64,000 nucleotides of DNA from Saccharothrix ecbatanensis (GTDB taxonomy: Bacteria > Actinomycetota > Actinomycetes > Mycobacteriales > Pseudonocardiaceae), in contig NZ_JACHMO010000001.1 of assembly GCF_014205015.1 (NCBI RefSeq), positions 3,596,001 to 3,660,000 of the forward strand, in the 5' to 3' direction. A program made the position numbers and the translations under genes. The first letter of the stretch is position 1; each line of letters opens with the position of its first letter. This document shows, piece after piece, positions 60,746 to 64,000 of this stretch. The notes below the pieces were generated by a model. That model was given only the letters and a program-made list of their open reading frames with translations. It did not search any database and was not told where the DNA came from.

Positions 60746-63631
60746 TCAGTACAGGCGGTCGGCGCGCAGCTCGGCGCGCGAGTTGATGCCGAGCTTCCGG
60801 AACAGTCGCGCCACGTGATGTTCGACCGTCCGCGAGGACAGGAACAGCTTCTCGGCGATCTCACGGTTGGTCTGCCCGGCCGCGACCATGCGCGCGATCT
60901 CGACCTCCCGAGGGGAAAGGTCGTTGCCGTACCCCTGTCGTCCCCGCCGAGCCGGTTCCACGCTGCAGAGGCTGTGCAGGGCGTGACGGCAGCGCGCGGC
61001 GTCCTTCGACGCGCCGAACCCGGCGAAGGTCTCCGCCGACACGGTCAGCAACTCGACGGACCTCTCCCGCTCGGACGGCGCCAACACCGTCGCCTCGCGT
61101 TCCCTGGCGAGGGCGGCGAAGTACGGCGCGGGCATCACCTCGTAGCGCGCGGCGGCTTCCCTGAAGTGCTCGACGGCCTCGGAAGGCTCGCCCCGTGCCT
61201 CGGCCAGTGCGCCCCGGCAGTGCGCGAGCGCGGCGACGACGATGGGCGCGTCACGGTCGACGATGCCCTCCGTGACCTCCTCGACCAGACGTTCCGCTTC
61301 CGCGGTCCGTCCCGCGGCCGAGTAGGCGGCGACCGCGACCGGGGCCAGCGAGCCGACCCACTGCCAGCCGTCACACTTCCGCACGGCGGTCAGCCCGCGA
61401 TCGACCTCCGCCGCCGCCTCGGCTGCCTCCTTGCGCTCCAGCAGGATCGAGGCCAGACCCGCGATCCCGCTGATCGCCACGGGAACGATCGCGTCGTCCG
61501 GGTCGCGGGCACCGGTCCGACCGAAGTGCTCCTCCGCCACCACCCAGTCACCACGGGCCGCAGCCAGCCAGCCGAGCACCAGATCCAGCTCACAGGTATT
61601 GGCGGTGATGTCGCGGTACTCCTCGATCAACCTGTTCACCCGCTCCACGAGGCCGTCCCACCGGCCTGTGATCCAGTCCAGTCGCGTCTCGGTGGTCCTG
61701 CCGATGCTGACCACCCACGGCGCGCCGCTCTCGGCCGCGAGCCGCAGCCCGTCGCGCAGGAACCGGACGCCCAGGTCCAGGTGGCCGAGCCATACGCAGA
61801 CATCGGCGACGTTGCACCGCAGCCGGGCGAGCTGCTGCTGCCCGCCGAGCGTGTTCGCGTGATCCGGTACCTCGTCCAGCCATTCGAGGTGGCCCTGGTG
61901 CAGGACGGACGCGACTTCACTTGCCAGCAGACTGATCCGCAGCTCGCCCGCCGCGGCCATCCGGTGTGCCTTGGCCAGCTCCTGCCACCGGCGCAATGCG
62001 TCCGGTGGGACGGTGCCGGTGGACGGTACGGCGAGCGCGGCGGTGGCGCGGGCGACGAGGTCGGGCCTGCCCGCCAACTCCTCGACAGCACGTTCGAGCT
62101 CGGCCCGCCCCTCCCGGATACGGCCGATCAGGCGAAGCAGCAAGAAAGCCCGCTGCAGGCGCACCTCGCCGCGCACCGACGTGGTCAGTCGCGGGTCGGT
62201 CAGCAGGCGTCCCAGGGTCTCGGTGGGATCGTGTTGGTCCAGGCCGGTGTTGGCGATGCGCCCGAGTTTGATCGCCAGCCGATCGACCAGGTCGGCGGAC
62301 AGCACGGGCACGGCGAGCAACCGTTGCAGCAGTGCGGTCGCGGTCGCTGCGTCGCCGGAGTCGATGGCCCGGTCCGCCGCGGCCTCTCCGTAGGTCAGCC
62401 AGTCCGCTTTCCGGCCGGCCCGCTCGCTGTGCTCGGCCAACTGGACCAGTGGCCTCGGTTCGACGTGCTCCAGCGCGTCGACGGCGCGGTGGTGCAGGGC
62501 GTCGCGCTGCGGAGCGCTGATCGTGTCGTAGACCGCTTGACGTGCCAGTATGTGCCGGAAGCCGTACCGCGACTCGTCCACCTCATACAGGACATGGCCG
62601 TCCAAGGCGTGCACGAGTGCCGTCCTCACCTGGTCTTCCGGGACGTCACCGACATCGGCGAGCAACGCGGCGGGAACGGGCGTGCCGAGCACCGCGGCGG
62701 CCTCGACCACGCGGACCGTGGCGGCGGGCAACGTGGCCAGGCGGTCGGCCATCGCGTCACGCAGCAACACCGGCACCTTGACCGCGTCGAGCAACCTCTT
62801 GGCACGCACGCTGCCCGCGTGCACGGCGCCTTCAGGGTCACGCAGGGCGCGCAGCGTCTCCTCGACCACGAACGGGATGCCCGCGGTCCGCTCGTGCAGT
62901 CGAGCCGAGAACTCCACCGACACCTCCTCCGCGCCGAGAATGGCCTCGGTCAGTCGTCGCACGCCGTCGACGTCGAGCGGCTCGATCTCCAGCACCGCGA
63001 CCAGGCCGCCGGCAGCGGGCCGGAACTCCGCGCCCAACGGGCTGCCACCGTGCAGGTCCTCCCGCCGGTAGGTGAGGACCATGCCGAGGTCGGCCGGCGG
63101 AGCACCCGCCAGGAAGCGCAGCAACTGACGCGTGCCGTCGTCAGCCCAGTGCAGGTCTTCCACCACGAGCAACACCGGACCGAGCGCGGCCAACAGTTCC
63201 CGCACCGCCCGGAACAGCCGGTGCCGCTCGGCCCTCGGGTCGCCGATCGACGGCAACGGGGCGGGCAACTCCGAGGCGATCTCGGGCAACAGCGGGGCCA
63301 GTGCCCCGATCACCGGGTTCAGGTGCTGCTGCCGAGACAGTCCAGGCCCCGCTCCCCGTAACGCCTCCAACAGCGCACCGTAGGAGAACGGCTCACCGAC
63401 CTGCCAGCAGTATCCGACCAGCGGCAACACCCCGCCGAGGTCACCGGCGAGCAGTTCGGACACCAACCTGCTCTTGCCCACCCCCGCCTCGCCTTCGAGT
63501 AGAACGACCGCAGGAGGGCGCGCGACGGCCTCACGCAACGCGGCCAAGTGCTCGCCGCGCCCGATGAGAACAGGCGAGCTGGTCCGGAACCAACGGCCCC
63601 GATCCGTCCCAGAACCGTTACTACGTCGCAT
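60746..63631 (-). CDS. LAL-type (large ATP-binding LuxR) transcriptional regulator
   Basis: ATG 63629-63631 follows GGGAGG with 7-nt spacing; 961 residues. N-terminal AAA_16 ATPase: VLIGRGEHLAALREAVARPP, Walker A EGEAGVGKSRLV (47-54), Walker B LLVVEDLHWADDGTRQL. The middle is helical/TPR-like (~400-880). C-terminal LuxR HTH: LSPREVEIARMVAAGQTNRE, IAEKLFLSSRTVEHHVARLF. LAL proteins (MalT-like) activate carbohydrate or antibiotic genes after binding an inducer. Convergent with the subtilase and in the same orientation as, and upstream-facing away from, the CBM2 gene at the window end. Polysaccharide-locus control is a reasonable but unproven guess. Confidence 0.93.
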   Translation of the reverse strand: MRRSNGSGTDRGRWFRTSSPVLIGRGEHLAALREAVARPPAVVLLEGEAGVGKSRLVSELLAGDLGGVLPLVGYCWQVGEPFSYGALLEALRGAGPGLSRQQHLNPVIGALAPLLPEIASELPAPLPSIGDPRAERHRLFRAVRELLAALGPVLLVVEDLHWADDGTRQLLRFLAGAPPADLGMVLTYRREDLHGGSPLGAEFRPAAGGLVAVLEIEPLDVDGVRRLTEAILGAEEVSVEFSARLHERTAGIPFVVEETLRALRDPEGAVHAGSVRAKRLLDAVKVPVLLRDAMADRLATLPAATVRVVEAAAVLGTPVPAALLADVGDVPEDQVRTALVHALDGHVLYEVDESRYGFRHILARQAVYDTISAPQRDALHHRAVDALEHVEPRPLVQLAEHSERAGRKADWLTYGEAAADRAIDSGDAATATALLQRLLAVPVLSADLVDRLAIKLGRIANTGLDQHDPTETLGRLLTDPRLTTSVRGEVRLQRAFLLLRLIGRIREGRAELERAVEELAGRPDLVARATAALAVPSTGTVPPDALRRWQELAKAHRMAAAGELRISLLASEVASVLHQGHLEWLDEVPDHANTLGGQQQLARLRCNVADVCVWLGHLDLGVRFLRDGLRLAAESGAPWVVSIGRTTETRLDWITGRWDGLVERVNRLIEEYRDITANTCELDLVLGWLAAARGDWVVAEEHFGRTGARDPDDAIVPVAISGIAGLASILLERKEAAEAAAEVDRGLTAVRKCDGWQWVGSLAPVAVAAYSAAGRTAEAERLVEEVTEGIVDRDAPIVVAALAHCRGALAEARGEPSEAVEHFREAAARYEVMPAPYFAALAREREATVLAPSERERSVELLTVSAETFAGFGASKDAARCRHALHSLCSVEPARRGRQGYGNDLSPREVEIARMVAAGQTNREIAEKLFLSSRTVEHHVARLFRKLGINSRAELRADRLY

Positions 63632-63800
63632 CACCGCACCTCCCGGGCGCACCGACCCGACACCAGCAGGTGCCCAGCCTAAAAGTAGTCATCGTGCGGT
63701 GACGCGGAGCGGATCCCGCCGGACGACGGGCGACCGGTTCGAGCGTCGAGGCCATCGCCTTCACCCACCGGAATCCGGTACTCCGAACGGGCGTCTCCGC

Positions 63801-63836
63801 AGGGCTGCCTCGTCCGAAAGCGGATGAGGCAGCCCT
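63801..63836 (-). terminator. hairpin downstream of the CBM2 protein gene
   Basis: 16-bp stem (63801-63816 with 63821-63836; one G-U type pair) and AAAG loop, starting 35 bp after the stop of the minus-strand CBM2 gene. Confidence 0.75.
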
Positions 63837-63871
63837 GGGCCCCGACAGGCGGTTCTACGCCGCCGCTGCGG

Positions 63872-64000
63872 TCAAGCGGGGGTGCAAATGATGGTGGCAG
63901 GGACGGGGTTGGCGCCGGTCCAGGAGCCGAGGAAGCCGAACGTGGTGGTGCCGCCGGGTGCGATGGTGCCGTTGTAGTCGGCGTTGCGTACGGTCACTTC
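63872..64000 (-). CDS. CBM2-containing secreted protein, C-terminal end (5' partial)
   Basis: The last 42 residues read EVTVRNADYNGTIAPGGTTT and FGFLGSWTGANPVPATIICT, then PA and stop at 63872-63874. This is the final third of a family-2 carbohydrate-binding module (N-G-x-I/L-x-P-G-G-x-x-x-F-G-F, terminal Cys of the CBM2 disulfide). The catalytic module lies beyond the window. It probably encodes another cellulase, xylanase or LPMO of the same locus. Confidence 0.85.
   Translation of the reverse strand, partial: EVTVRNADYNGTIAPGGTTTFGFLGSWTGANPVPATIICTPA

Noticed and set aside
60815..63361. An 848-codon frame antisense to the LAL gene
   Set aside because: Shadow of a well-defined LuxR/ATPase gene.
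1..64000. CRISPR arrays, tRNA or rRNA genes
   Set aside because: No regularly spaced direct repeats and no cloverleaf or rRNA-like sequence were recognised by eye.

Overview
The window is high-GC (about 70%) actinobacterial chromosome. SARP/AfsR and LAL regulators, CBM2-bearing secreted polysaccharidases, F420-dependent luciferase-like oxidoreductases, a Spo0M protein and HTH-STAND proteins of the Saccharothrix/Actinosynnema/Lentzea type suggest a soil filamentous member of the Pseudonocardiales; the taxon is inference. No rRNA, tRNA or CRISPR array was seen.

Layout. 1-11 kb: 3' end of a CHAT protease gene, N-terminally truncated erythromycin-esterase-like and RibD_C genes, a DUF4253-like gene, IS4-family copy 1 (3075-4568), a membrane-anchored HTH protein carrying a glycosidase-like domain without its catalytic glutamates, a secreted PLD-fold protein, a truncated integrase, a winged-helix gene broken by small duplications, and a membrane protein of unknown role. 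11-16.5 kb: an AKR/MFS gene junction, a DUF4157 (eCIS-core) protein, a SulP transporter and a DUF6325 gene. 16.5-25.8 kb: an AfsR-type regulator divergent from a small secreted protein, a secreted ricin-type lectin, an HTH-nSTAND-transmembrane ATPase and an alpha/beta hydrolase. 25.8-34.4 kb: a graveyard of a WYL regulator, IS5, IS110, two serine recombinases and a zinc metallopeptidase, with intact SMI1/KNR4, metallophosphoesterase and zinc-ribbon genes. 34.4-41.3 kb: a coherent envelope/metal block (TerC, GlsB-like, Spo0M, three CNNM/CorC proteins, MerR, a small HHH-like protein). 41.6-43.5 kb: a decayed HTH/NACHT chimera. 43.7-50.3 kb: TetR with a divergent ketopantoate-reductase-like gene, an LLM oxidoreductase, IS4 copy 2 (46983-48476), and Lrp divergent from an LLM oxidoreductase plus deaminase pair. 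50.5-54.5 kb: recombinase, IS21, ISL3 and sugar-binding-protein debris. 54.9-64 kb: two CebR-type boxes driving a GH26 mannanase and a GH6 cellobiohydrolase, then a subtilase with PKD domains, a LAL regulator and the 3' end of another CBM2 protein.

How the genes work together. The right end is a polysaccharide-degradation locus: two secreted glycoside hydrolases each have a perfect TGGGAGCGCTCCCA palindrome upstream, and the relic of a sugar ABC binding protein lies next to them. The 35-39 kb block looks like one four-gene operon closed by a hairpin, with TerC as the next unit. TetR probably represses the reductase gene through two repeats, one sitting between -35 and -10. Lrp probably acts on the LLM-deaminase pair through a 9-bp inverted repeat. 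Two identical IS4 copies in direct orientation bracket 42.4 kb. Many pseudogenes were broken by one-base homopolymer changes, short tandem duplications or GC-to-AT nonsense changes, as expected of an accessory region under weak selection.
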